NCBI RefSeq assembly: GCF_029269835.1
Contig: NZ_JARJBB010000020.1
Span: 38,731-102,730, forward strand
Source: Streptomyces tropicalis
Lineage (GTDB): Bacteria > Actinomycetota > Actinomycetes > Streptomycetales > Streptomycetaceae
Direction: 5' to 3'
DNA: 64,000 nt
In this document: piece by piece, positions 41,615-49,597 of the stretch
Layout of the letters: each line of letters begins with the position of its first letter
Position numbering within the stretch: the stretch's first letter is position 1
Translations under genes and position numbers: made by a program
The notes under the pieces: model-generated
What the model saw: only the letters and a program-made list of their open reading frames with translations
Told to the model about the DNA's origin: nothing
Databases searched by the model: none

Positions 41615-42877
41615 ATGAACATGCGCGGCGGGAGACGACAGGTGCGGCCTGGTGAGGTGGAGGACGAGGGGCCGTACGACCTCAAGGCCCTCGAGGACGA
41701 CCTCGACCCGTACGCCCGGGCGGGCGGGCGGCCGCCCGGCGACCCCGTGCCCGACCCCGGCCTCGGCGGCGGCACCGGCCGGGGTCCGGACGACGAGGGC
41801 GAGGAGCGGCGGATCTCCCGCGCCCGCGCCCTCGTCCGGACGCTCCCGGCGCTGCTGCTCGCCGCGGGCGCCTGCTACGACCGCTTCGCCCCGACCCGTT
41901 TCACCGCCGCCCCCCTCTTCACGGCCGCGCCCCTGGTCGCCGCGCCGCTGCTGTCGCGCCGGGCCACCGTCCTCACCGGCGCGGCGGCCGTCGCGCTGGC
42001 GCTCGGCCTGCACCTCAGGGTGGGCGCCGGGCTGCACGTCGGCGGGGTCGCCGAACTGGTCACCGTGACGACCGTCGCCGTGCTCGCGGTGCTCATCAAC
42101 ATCCTGGTGCGGCGCAGCGACGAGCGGCTGGCCACCGCCCGGGAGATCGCCGAGGCCGCCCAGCGCGCCGTGCTGCCCGAGCCCTCCGGCCGGATCGGGG
42201 GGCTGCAGGTCGCCGCCCGCTACGAGGCGGCGCAGGCCGGTGCGTTCATCGGCGGGGACCTCTACGCGGTGCAGGACAGCCCGTACGGCGTCCGCCTCGT
42301 CGTCGGCGACGTGCGGGGCAAGGGCATGGGGGCGGTCGCCGCCGTGGCCGTGGTCATCGGGGCCTTCCGCGAGGCCGCCGAACAGGAGGAGACGCTGGAG
42401 GCGGTGGCGCAGCGGCTGGAGCGGGCGCTGGCGCGTGAGGGCACCCGCCGCGAGGGCATCGACGCCTTCGAGGGCTTCACCACCGCCGTGCTCGCCGAGG
42501 TCCCGCACGACGCCCCGGTGGTGCGCCTGGTCAACCGCGGCCATCCCCCGCCGGTGCTGCTGTACGCGGACGGAACCCTGCGCACCCTGCTCGCGAGCGA
42601 CCCGGCGCTGCCGCTCGGGATGGGCGACCTGGGGATCTGGCCCGACCACGCGGAGGAGACGCGCTTCCCCTCCGGGGCCACCCTCCTCCTGCACACCGAC
42701 GGCCTGTCCGAGGCGCGGGACGAGCGGGGCGCCTTCTACGACCCCGAACGGCGGCTGGCCGGCCGGACCTTCCGCGACCCGGCCGCCCTGGTCGCCGGAG
42801 TGGCGGCGGAGGTGCGCCGTCACTCCGGAGGCGGCATGACGGACGACATGGCGCTGCTGGCCGTCCGGCGTCCGTGA
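41615..42877 (+). CDS. Membrane-bound PP2C (SpoIIE-type) protein phosphatase
   Basis: 420 residues. An acidic, Gly-rich cytosolic N-terminus (about 1-70) is followed by three or four membrane helices (about 72-165) and then a SpoIIE/RsbU-like PP2C domain starting at RRSDERLATAREIAEAAQRAVLP. Metal-binding segments are present: GGDLYAV, LVVGDVRGKGMGA, HTDGLSEARD and the terminal TDDMALLAV. Such phosphatases act on anti-sigma-factor antagonists in stress and developmental signalling. There is no kinase domain. ATG 41615 is used; ATG 41621 is close by, and neither has a strong ribosome binding site. Confidence 0.9.
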   Translation: MNMRGGRRQVRPGEVEDEGPYDLKALEDDLDPYARAGGRPPGDPVPDPGLGGGTGRGPDDEGEERRISRARALVRTLPALLLAAGACYDRFAPTRFTAAPLFTAAPLVAAPLLSRRATVLTGAAAVALALGLHLRVGAGLHVGGVAELVTVTTVAVLAVLINILVRRSDERLATAREIAEAAQRAVLPEPSGRIGGLQVAARYEAAQAGAFIGGDLYAVQDSPYGVRLVVGDVRGKGMGAVAAVAVVIGAFREAAEQEETLEAVAQRLERALAREGTRREGIDAFEGFTTAVLAEVPHDAPVVRLVNRGHPPPVLLYADGTLRTLLASDPALPLGMGDLGIWPDHAEETRFPSGATLLLHTDGLSEARDERGAFYDPERRLAGRTFRDPAALVAGVAAEVRRHSGGGMTDDMALLAVRRP

Positions 42878-43038
42878 AAGTGCCACCACACGCGCCGAGC
42901 GTGCGCCTGGAGCGCAATGACGCGATTGACGCGCCGTCAGCGGCTCCCGGGCGCGCTGGGCCGGTCGACTCGCCCGGTTTTCGCCTCCGGTGGACCCTAG
43001 GTCCCCGCTGGAAAGGTTTAACGATCAAGCCGAACGGC

Positions 43039-43065
43039 TTGGAATCGGAGGCCCGGGTCTATTAA
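43039..43065 (+). promoter_or_regulatory. Putative promoter upstream of the riboswitch
   Basis: TTGGAA (43039-43044) and TATTAA (43060-43065), spaced 15 bases, lie about 30 bases before the predicted riboswitch. The spacer is shorter than ideal. The segment is clearly more AT-rich than its surroundings. Confidence 0.35.
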
Positions 43066-43094
43066 CGTTCGATAACGCAGCGCGGTCGTCCCAG

Positions 43095-43261
43095 CCGTCA
43101 CCCGCGACGGCTCCGTGCGCGCCCGCCGAATCCCGCGAGGGAACCGGGGAACCAACCCAGTGGGGTGAATCGGGCGTCGACTGCCGTGTCCGCACGGAGG
43201 TTTACGCGCGTAGGAGACCTTCCCGCTCCGAACCCGTCAGCTAACCCGGTAGGCGTGACGG
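43095..43261 (+). ncRNA. ydaO/yuaA-type (c-di-AMP) riboswitch
   Basis: The leader of the M23 peptidase gene contains the hallmark conserved blocks of this class, in order: CCGAATCCC (about 43127), GGGAACCGGGGAACCAA (43139-43155), GGGGTGAATCGGG (43163-43175) and, near the 3' end, CCGAACCCGTCAGCTAACC followed by CGGTAGGCG. The closing helix P1 pairs CCGTCAC (43095-43101) with GTGACGG (43255-43261). The 3' arm of P1 lies just before the ribosome binding site GGAAAGGAG. Binding of c-di-AMP is known to turn such messages off, and many control cell-wall hydrolases, as here. Confidence 0.92.
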
Positions 43262-43281
43262 AAGGAAAGGAGCGCGCCCGC

Positions 43282-44313
43282 GTGGCGTCCAACCGGCCTG
43301 CCTCTGAAGCCCCGTTCGTGCCGAGTCAGCGCACCGAGACCTTCGGCTACGGCGAACACCGTACCGACGAGGGCCCGTGGGAGGAGTGGAACCCGACCGA
43401 GGAGTCCCTCCGCCCCGTACGCGGCCGGCACCGTGTCGCCAAGCAGCGCGGCGGCGGACTCGCCCGCAGCTCCACGGTCCTCGGCGTCGGCGTCATCGCC
43501 GCCGTCGGCGCGGGCGGCATGGCCAGCGCCAACACCGGCAAGCCGCCGGTCTCGATCTCCATGCCCGACCTGCCCTCCGTGGGCGCCCTCTTCGACGACG
43601 CCCCCGAAGCGCCCCAGGGTTCGGCGACCGCGCTCAGCAGCCTCGCCACCGACACCGCGGACACCGCGCAGCAGGACACCGGCGCGGGCGAGTCCCTGCG
43701 CAGCCGCATCATGGCGCAGGCCGAGCAGCAGCAGGCCCAGGTCGACACCAAGGCCCAGGCGGCCGCGGAGGAGGCCGCGGTGCGGAAGGCCGACGAGGCG
43801 GCCGCCAGGGCGAAGAAGGAGGCCGCGGCCCAGGCGGCCGCCGTGAAGCGGAAGGCGGAGGAGGCGGCCAGGCAGAAGGCCGCAGCCGCCCACCTGGCCG
43901 AGCTGGCCAAGCAGTACACCCTGCCGACGTCCTCGTACACGATCACCGGCACCTTCGGGCAGCCCGGCTCCATGTGGTCCTCCGGCTACCACACGGGCCT
44001 CGACTTCGCCGCCCCGACCGGCACCCTGATCAAGGCCATCCACAGCGGCACGATCACCCAGGCCGGCTGGGCCGGTGCCTACGGCTACCGCACCGTGCTC
44101 ACCCTGGACGACGGCACCGAGCTGTGGTTCTGCCACCAGTCCTCGATCGGCGTCACGGTCGGCCAGAAGGTCGCCACGGGCGACGTCATCGGCCGCGTGG
44201 GCGCCACCGGCAACGTCACCGGACCGCACGTCCACCTGGAGGTCCACCCCGACGGCCAGGCCACCGGCATCGACCCGATGCCCTGGCTGCGGAGCAAGGG
44301 CCTCACCCCCTGA
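43282..44313 (+). CDS. M23-family cell-wall peptidase under riboswitch control
   Basis: 343 residues from GTG 43282, which has GGAAAGGAG (43264-43272) nine bases upstream; a GTG at 43255 lies inside the riboswitch stem and is unlikely. A long cytosolic N-terminus with acidic residues and RGRHRVAKQR leads to one hydrophobic segment (STVLGVGVIAAVGAGGMASA). A linker and a long Ala/Lys/Glu coiled coil (about 145-215) follow, then the LytM domain: HTGLDFAAPTG (His237, Asp241) and HVHLEV (His316 and His318, with 318 the zinc ligand). It should cut peptidoglycan cross-bridges outside the membrane. The c-di-AMP riboswitch ties its synthesis to turgor and wall stress. Confidence 0.94.
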   Translation: MASNRPASEAPFVPSQRTETFGYGEHRTDEGPWEEWNPTEESLRPVRGRHRVAKQRGGGLARSSTVLGVGVIAAVGAGGMASANTGKPPVSISMPDLPSVGALFDDAPEAPQGSATALSSLATDTADTAQQDTGAGESLRSRIMAQAEQQQAQVDTKAQAAAEEAAVRKADEAAARAKKEAAAQAAAVKRKAEEAARQKAAAAHLAELAKQYTLPTSSYTITGTFGQPGSMWSSGYHTGLDFAAPTGTLIKAIHSGTITQAGWAGAYGYRTVLTLDDGTELWFCHQSSIGVTVGQKVATGDVIGRVGATGNVTGPHVHLEVHPDGQATGIDPMPWLRSKGLTP

Positions 44314-44370
44314 CCCGTACGGGCCCGCGCTGCGGAATGCGTTGATCCGCTGCGGTTGTTGATGTCGTAC

Positions 44371-45315
44371 ATGACTTCTCTACGCAAGCTGGGCCCGTCC
44401 GACCTCGAGGTCTTCCCGCTCGCCCTCGGCGGCAACGTCTTCGGCTGGACCGCCGACGAGGCGCAGTCCTTCGCCGTCCTGGACGCCTACACGGCCGCCG
44501 GGGGCAACTTCGTCGACACCGCCGACGCCTACTCGGCGTGGGCCGAGGGCAACCGGGGCGGCGAGTCCGAGACGATCCTCGGCAGGTGGCTCGGCAAGCG
44601 GGGCAACCGCTCCGACGTCGTCATCGCCACCAAGGTCAGCCAGCACCCCGAGTTCCGGGGCCTGAACGCCGCCACCATCAAGGCCGCGGCCGACGCCTCG
44701 CTCACCCGCCTGGGCACCGACTACATCGACCTCTACTACACCCACTTCGACCAGCCGGACGTGCCGGTCGAGGAGATCATCGGCGCGCTCGACGAGCTGG
44801 TGCGGGCGGGCAAGGTGCGGCACATCGCCGCGTCCAACATCTCCGCCGAGCGGCTGCGCGCCTCCCTGGAGTTCTCCGAGAAGGAGGGCCTGGCCCGGTA
44901 CGTCGCGCTCCAGCCGCACTACAACCTGGTCTCCCGCGACACCTACGAGGGCGGGCTCCAGGACCTCGCCGAGCGCTCCGGCCTGGCGGCCGTCCCCTAC
45001 TACGCGCTGGCCTCGGGCTTCCTGACCGGCAAGTACCGGCCCGGTGCCGAGGTGGACAGCGCGCGGGCGCAGGGCGCCGCGGCGCACCTGGCGACCGAGC
45101 GCGGGCAGAAGGTGCTCACCGCGCTCGACGAGGTAGCCCGGGCCCACGGCGCGCCGGTCGCCACGGTCGCCCTCGCCTGGCTCGCCGCCCGGCCCACGGT
45201 GACCGCCCCGATCGCCTCCGCCCGGACCGTCGAGCAGCTCCCGGCCCTGCTGGGCGTGGCGGACCTGGAACTCACCCCGGAGGAGCTCGCCCGGCTGACC
45301 GAGGCGTCCGCCTGA
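44371..45315 (+). CDS. Aldo/keto reductase
   Basis: 314 residues forming a TIM-barrel oxidoreductase that uses NADPH. Catalytic residues: Asp and Tyr in NFVDTADAYSAW, Lys in VIATKVSQHP and His in DLYYTHFDQP. The NADPH-binding C-terminal segment is TVTAPIASARTVEQL. The start MTSLRKLGPSDLEVFPLALGGNVFGW is typical, so ATG 44371 is used; ATG 44362 and a TTG at 44356 are in frame. No strong ribosome binding site is seen for any of these. Substrate not assignable. It lies between the M23 gene and the minisatellite. Confidence 0.9.
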   Translation: MTSLRKLGPSDLEVFPLALGGNVFGWTADEAQSFAVLDAYTAAGGNFVDTADAYSAWAEGNRGGESETILGRWLGKRGNRSDVVIATKVSQHPEFRGLNAATIKAAADASLTRLGTDYIDLYYTHFDQPDVPVEEIIGALDELVRAGKVRHIAASNISAERLRASLEFSEKEGLARYVALQPHYNLVSRDTYEGGLQDLAERSGLAAVPYYALASGFLTGKYRPGAEVDSARAQGAAAHLATERGQKVLTALDEVARAHGAPVATVALAWLAARPTVTAPIASARTVEQLPALLGVADLELTPEELARLTEASA

Positions 45316-45325
45316 CCTCCCCGCG

Positions 45326-45655
45326 CTGACGCCCAACGGCCCGGCGCGCGCCGGGCTGACGCGCACCGCGCTGACGCGCACCGGCCCGACGCGCGCCGGG
45401 CTGACGCGCACCGCGCTGACGCGCACCGGCCCGACGCGCGCCGGGCTGACGTGCACCGCGCTGACCCGTGCCGGGCTGACCCGCACTGCGCTGACCCGCA
45501 CCGGGCTGACGCGCACTGCGCTGACGTGCGCCGGGCTGACACGCACCGCGCTGACCCGCGCCGGGCTGACGTCCGCCGGGCTGACCCGCACTGCGCTGAC
45601 CCGCGCCGGGCTCACGCACACCGGGCCGACCCGCACCGGGCTCTCGCCGCCGGGC
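45326..45655. repeat. 15-bp GC-rich minisatellite, about 22 units
   Basis: Units of the form CTGACGCGCACCGSG start every 15 bases from 45326 to about 45641. Within it the 45-bp block 45356-45400 is repeated exactly at 45401-45445. Variation is mostly at three or four positions per unit. Translated, the array gives period-5 peptides on both strands (A-D-x-x-R on plus), but no start, ribosome binding site or domain supports expression. Further degenerate GC repeats extend to about 45750. Confidence 0.9.
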
Positions 45656-45801
45656 CGACGCGTCCCCGGGCTGCGTGGCCCGGTGCGTCCCCGGACTGCG
45701 CAGGCGGGTGCGTCACCGGGCTGCGCGGGCGGGTGCGCCCCGGGCCCCGCGCCGCGGACGCAGGGGGCCGGGCAGGAGCCGCCCGGCCCGGCCCGGCCCG
45801 G

Positions 45802-47262
45802 TCAGGTCCGGTACGGGTTGTGGGCCGGGTGCGCAGTCGCCGGACCGTGCGGGCCGGGGGGCGTCGGGAAGCCGTACCCCCGGCCGTGCGGCTGTGCCGG
45901 TGCGGCCGGGGCCCAGCCCGTGGGCGGACCCGGCGTGCCGTACGCCCAGCCCGCCTGCTGCCCGTGCGGGCCGTGGAGCCAGCCCGTCGGCCGGCCGGGC
46001 GACCCGTAGGGCGGCCAGGGCGGCACGGTGACCGCGACCGGCCGTGCCGTCATCCGGGCCGCGTGGTCCAGCGCGGGCTGGGCCACCTCCCGGCGCAGCC
46101 ACATCTGTCCCAGCAGCTCCCGCTCCCGGGCGGCGAAGTCCGCCCCCGCGCGTCCCCGGCGGGCCCGGTGCCGCAGGAACGCGAGCGAGGTCGCGTAGGC
46201 CTCGTACTGGGCGACCGCCCGTCCCGCGGCCTTCCCCGCCTGCCGCCGGGCCTGGTCGCGGGCCAGCCGCCGGGCCCGCATGGACCCCAGGGCGAAGGGC
46301 TCGGCGGGCGTCAGCCACCCGGCCGCGGTGTACGCGGGCAGCTCCTCGCGCACCGTCCGCAGCTCCCGCTGCCGGGTCCAGACGACCAGCCAGGTCAGCA
46401 GCGCGAACGCGGGCAGCATGAACGCCGCGTACACGGCGAAGAAGCCGAACGCGCCGAAGGTCGAGGAGCCGTTCCACAAGGCGTGCATGGTCATCGCGAG
46501 CAGCAGCCCGGCCGGCGGCAGCAGCATCCGCCGCAGCCGCTGGCGGTCCGCGCTGCCGGCGGCGGCGCCGAAGCCGATGCCGGAGAACACCGTGAACAGC
46601 GGGTGCGCGAACGGCGACATGACGATACGCACGAAGAACGTCGCCGCGGTGACGGAGGCGATGCCCCGGCCGCCGCTCAGCTGGTCGGCGCCGAAAGCGG
46701 TGCCGAGGTAGAGGATGTTCTCGGTGAACGCGAAGCCGGTCGCGGTCACCCCGGCGATGACGACCCCGTCCACGACGCCGGTGAAGTCGCGTCTGCGGAA
46801 GAGGAAGACCAGCAGGATCGCGGTCGCCTTCGCGGACTCCTCCACGATCGGCGCTATCACGGTCGCGCCGAGGGTGTCCGCGCCGGAGGGGTCGGCGGTC
46901 GCCGTCGCTATCCACCGGGTCGCGAAACTGTTCGCGACGATGGCGATCAGCGCCGCCGCGCACGCCCCCCAGGCGAACGCGAACACCAGGTTGCGCCAGG
47001 GCGCCGGCTCGACCCGGTCGAGCCAGCGGAAGGCGGCGGTGAGCAGCGGCACAGGAAGCACCGCGAGCCCGAGCCCGACCAGGAAGCCCTCGGTGCCGGT
47101 CTGCTGACGGACCAGGGCCAGGATGACCAGACCGGACAGCGCGAGCAGCGTGGCCGCGGCGCCGTACCGCACCCACCGCCTCTGCCACCAGTGCGCGTGC
47201 CGGGGCCGGCCGCCGGCGGGACCGCTCGGGTACGACGTCGGATACGGGGGACAGATGGCCAC
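45802..47262 (-). CDS. PrsW-family intramembrane metalloprotease
   Basis: 486 residues with about eight membrane helices between residues 30 and 300. The family motifs are intact: EExxK in APIVEESAKATA, ENxxY in GFAFTENILYL, the two histidine motifs SPFAHPLFTVFSG and TMHALWNG. PrsW in Bacillus makes the first cut in the anti-sigma factor RsiW, so a role in releasing an ECF sigma factor is possible; an ECF gene lies 9 kb away. The C-terminal ~180 residues are cytosolic, first helical and charged, then Gly/Pro/His-rich. ATG 47262 is used. Transcribed toward the minisatellite. Confidence 0.92.
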   Translation of the reverse strand: MAICPPYPTSYPSGPAGGRPRHAHWWQRRWVRYGAAATLLALSGLVILALVRQQTGTEGFLVGLGLAVLPVPLLTAAFRWLDRVEPAPWRNLVFAFAWGACAAALIAIVANSFATRWIATATADPSGADTLGATVIAPIVEESAKATAILLVFLFRRRDFTGVVDGVVIAGVTATGFAFTENILYLGTAFGADQLSGGRGIASVTAATFFVRIVMSPFAHPLFTVFSGIGFGAAAGSADRQRLRRMLLPPAGLLLAMTMHALWNGSSTFGAFGFFAVYAAFMLPAFALLTWLVVWTRQRELRTVREELPAYTAAGWLTPAEPFALGSMRARRLARDQARRQAGKAAGRAVAQYEAYATSLAFLRHRARRGRAGADFAARERELLGQMWLRREVAQPALDHAARMTARPVAVTVPPWPPYGSPGRPTGWLHGPHGQQAGWAYGTPGPPTGWAPAAPAQPHGRGYGFPTPPGPHGPATAHPAHNPYRT

Positions 47263-47322
47263 GGCATTGACCCTAACGAGGGAGGGCGCCGCACGCGACG
47301 GTGCCTCGGGTCCCGAGGGCGG

Positions 47323-48216
47323 TCAGTCGCGGTCGCGGCGCTCGGCGGGCGGCTGCTCCGGCAGATCCTGGACCGTCCGCCGGTCCCCGTGCGGTACGCG
47401 GCGGAAGAGGAGATCGTTCACCACGTGGCCCTTGTCCAGCCCCTGCTCCTCGAAGCGGGTCAGCGGCCGGAAGACGGGCCGGGGGGCGAAACCGCCGGCG
47501 GCCTCGGTGTTCTCGAAGGCCGGGTGCGCGGTGAGCACCTCCAGCATCTGCTCGGCGTACGGCTCCCAGTCGGTCGCACAGTGCACGAGCGCGCCGGGCC
47601 CGAGCCGGGTCGCGGCCAGCGTCAGGAACTCCGGCTGGATCAGCCGCCGCTTGTGGTGCCGCTTCTTCGGCCAGGGGTCGGGGAAGTACACCCGCAGCCC
47701 GTCGAGCGCGTCGGGGCGGAGCATCTCGCGGAGCAGGATGATCGCGTCGCCGTTGCCGACCCGGACGTTGGTCAGGCCGTGCCGTTCCGCCAGGTTCAGC
47801 AGGTTGCCCTGGCCCGGGGTGTGCACGTCGACGGCGAGGATGTTGGTGTCCGGGTCGGCCGCCGCCATCTGCGCGGTGGCCTCGCCCATCCCGAAGCCGA
47901 TCTCCAGCACCACCGGGCGCCGGTTCCCGAACAGCTCGGCCAGGTCGATCACCCGCTGCCCGTCGATGTCCAGCCCCCACTGCGGCCACAGCCGCTGGAG
48001 CGCGTCCGCCTGCCCCGCGGTCACCCGGCTGCGGCGGGGCTGGAAGCTGCGGATCCGCCGCTCGAAGTGCGATCCCGCCGGGTCGGCCCGCGGCCCGTCG
48101 GGGAAGCGCGGCTCCCCCTTGGCCCGGGTGTGCCGCACGGACACGCCGGCGACGTGCTCGTGCTGCTCGCCGGGGGCGGGACGGGAGGCTTCGGGGGTGT
48201 TCAGGGAGTTCGACAC
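47323..48216 (-). CDS. trmB: tRNA (guanine-N7)-methyltransferase
   Basis: 297 residues from GTG 48216. TrmB makes m7G46 in the variable loop of tRNAs, using SAM. Motif I of the SAM site is VVLEIGFGMGEATAQMA. The family signature is LRVYFPDPWPKKRHHKRRLIQPEFL, and ILAVDVHTPG and VRVGNGDAI are also visible. There is a ~60-residue N-terminal extension not found in E. coli TrmB. The start is uncertain: a GTG at 48267, four bases before the stop of the upstream lhgO-like gene, would add 17 residues and suggest coupling. It is the second gene of a probable minus-strand pair. Confidence 0.92.
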   Translation of the reverse strand: MSNSLNTPEASRPAPGEQHEHVAGVSVRHTRAKGEPRFPDGPRADPAGSHFERRIRSFQPRRSRVTAGQADALQRLWPQWGLDIDGQRVIDLAELFGNRRPVVLEIGFGMGEATAQMAAADPDTNILAVDVHTPGQGNLLNLAERHGLTNVRVGNGDAIILLREMLRPDALDGLRVYFPDPWPKKRHHKRRLIQPEFLTLAATRLGPGALVHCATDWEPYAEQMLEVLTAHPAFENTEAAGGFAPRPVFRPLTRFEEQGLDKGHVVNDLLFRRVPHGDRRTVQDLPEQPPAERRDRD

Positions 48217-48270
48217 AGTGAAGTCGATTTTACGGGGCCGGGCGTGCGGCCGGGCGTCCCGTGGCACGGC

Positions 48271-49482
48271 TCACGCCGACGCCAGCGCGGTCAGCGCCCG
48301 GCGTGCCACCTCCCGCCCGATCGGGAGGGACGCCGTGGCGGCGGGGCTCGGTGCGTTCAGCACGTGGACCGCGCGGGCGCTCTCACGGATCAGGAAGTCG
48401 TCGAGGAGCGTGCCGTCCCGCAGGACGGCCTGGGCCCGCACCCCGGCAGCGGTGGGCACCAGGTCCTCCTCGCCGACCGCGGGCAGCAGCCGGCGTACCG
48501 CCTCGGTGAAGGCCGTCCTCGACACCGACCGCCGCAGCTCGCCCGCACCGTACCGCCAGTGCCGGCGGGCTATCCGCCAGGCGCCGGGCCAGCTCAGCGT
48601 CCCCGCCAGCTCCCGGGGCCGCACCACGCCCCAGCCGTACCCCTCGCGGGCGAGGGCGGGGACCGCGTTCGGCCCGACGTGGACGTCGCCGGCGACGCCC
48701 CGGGTCAGGTGCACCCCGAGGAAGGGGAACGCGGGGTCCGGCACCGGGTAGACCAGGCCGCGCACCAGCTCGGGACGGGCCAGCTCGTAGTACTCGCCCC
48801 GGAACGGCACGATCCGGACCCCGGGGTCGTCGCCGGTGAGGCGGGCCACCTCGTCGCAGTACAGCCCCGCGCAGTTCACCAGGACGCGGGCGCGGACGAC
48901 GTCGCCGCGGGCGGTCGCGACGGCGACCCCGCGCTCGGGCCGCCGGTCCACGCGGACGACCCGCGCCCCGTACCGGATCTCCGCACCGGAGGCCTCGGCA
49001 AGCTGCCGGGCGACGCCCACGAAGTCGCAGATCCCGGTCGTGCCCACCCGGATCGCCGCGAGGCCGCGGACCTCCGGCTCGTACTCCGCGATCTGGGCGG
49101 CGCCGAGCTCGCGGACGGGAATGCCGTTCTCCCGGCCGCGCTGGACGAGGGCGTGCAGGCGGGGCAGCTCCTGCCGGCCGGTGGCGACGATCAGCTTGCC
49201 GGTGACGGCGTGCGCGATGCCGTACTCGGCGCAGAACTTGACCATCTCGGCGGCGCCGCGCACCGCGAAGCGCGCCTTGAGGGAGCCGGGCCGGTAGTAG
49301 ATCCCGCTGTGGATCACGCCGCTGTTGCGCCCCGTCTGGTGCCGGGCGGGGCCGGGTTCCTTCTCCAGGACGGTCACGCGGGTGCCCGGCGCGGCGCGCG
49401 AGATCGCGAACGCCGTGGACAGGCCGACGATCCCGCCCCCGACCACCAGCACGTCGCAGTCGTACGCGATGTCCGGCCGCAT
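48271..49482 (-). CDS. lhgO: L-2-hydroxyglutarate oxidase-like FAD enzyme
   Basis: 403 residues. The N-terminal Rossmann motif DVLVVGGGIVGLSTAFAISR is followed by a DAO-type fold with GRNSGVIHSGIYYRPGSLKARF, the segment characteristic of LhgO/L2HGDH. A C-terminal FAD contact is in APSPAATASLPIGREVA. It would oxidise L-2-hydroxyglutarate to 2-oxoglutarate and pass electrons to the membrane quinones or oxygen. ATG 49482 is chosen because GGAGGTGGTGAGG lies just upstream. The four-base gap to a possible trmB start suggests an operon. Confidence 0.9.
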   Translation of the reverse strand: MRPDIAYDCDVLVVGGGIVGLSTAFAISRAAPGTRVTVLEKEPGPARHQTGRNSGVIHSGIYYRPGSLKARFAVRGAAEMVKFCAEYGIAHAVTGKLIVATGRQELPRLHALVQRGRENGIPVRELGAAQIAEYEPEVRGLAAIRVGTTGICDFVGVARQLAEASGAEIRYGARVVRVDRRPERGVAVATARGDVVRARVLVNCAGLYCDEVARLTGDDPGVRIVPFRGEYYELARPELVRGLVYPVPDPAFPFLGVHLTRGVAGDVHVGPNAVPALAREGYGWGVVRPRELAGTLSWPGAWRIARRHWRYGAGELRRSVSRTAFTEAVRRLLPAVGEEDLVPTAAGVRAQAVLRDGTLLDDFLIRESARAVHVLNAPSPAATASLPIGREVARRALTALASA

Positions 49483-49597
49483 CCGCCTCACCACCTCCCG
49501 GCTTCGATAGTGCACTGCGCCACTGACAATGCCCGCAAACCCGGGACGTGAGGCCCGTCGCACCTCGCGCCGGGCCGTCCGCCGTGCCGCGGCCGGG

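Noticed and set aside
45326..45655. CRISPR array
   Set aside because: Units are contiguous 15-mers without spacers, and there are no cas genes.
45451..49551. 1366-codon plus-strand frame across the minisatellite and three minus-strand genes
   Set aside because: It runs antisense through PrsW, TrmB and the LhgO-type gene; openness is due to GC bias. The pentapeptide-like start comes from the 15-bp repeat.
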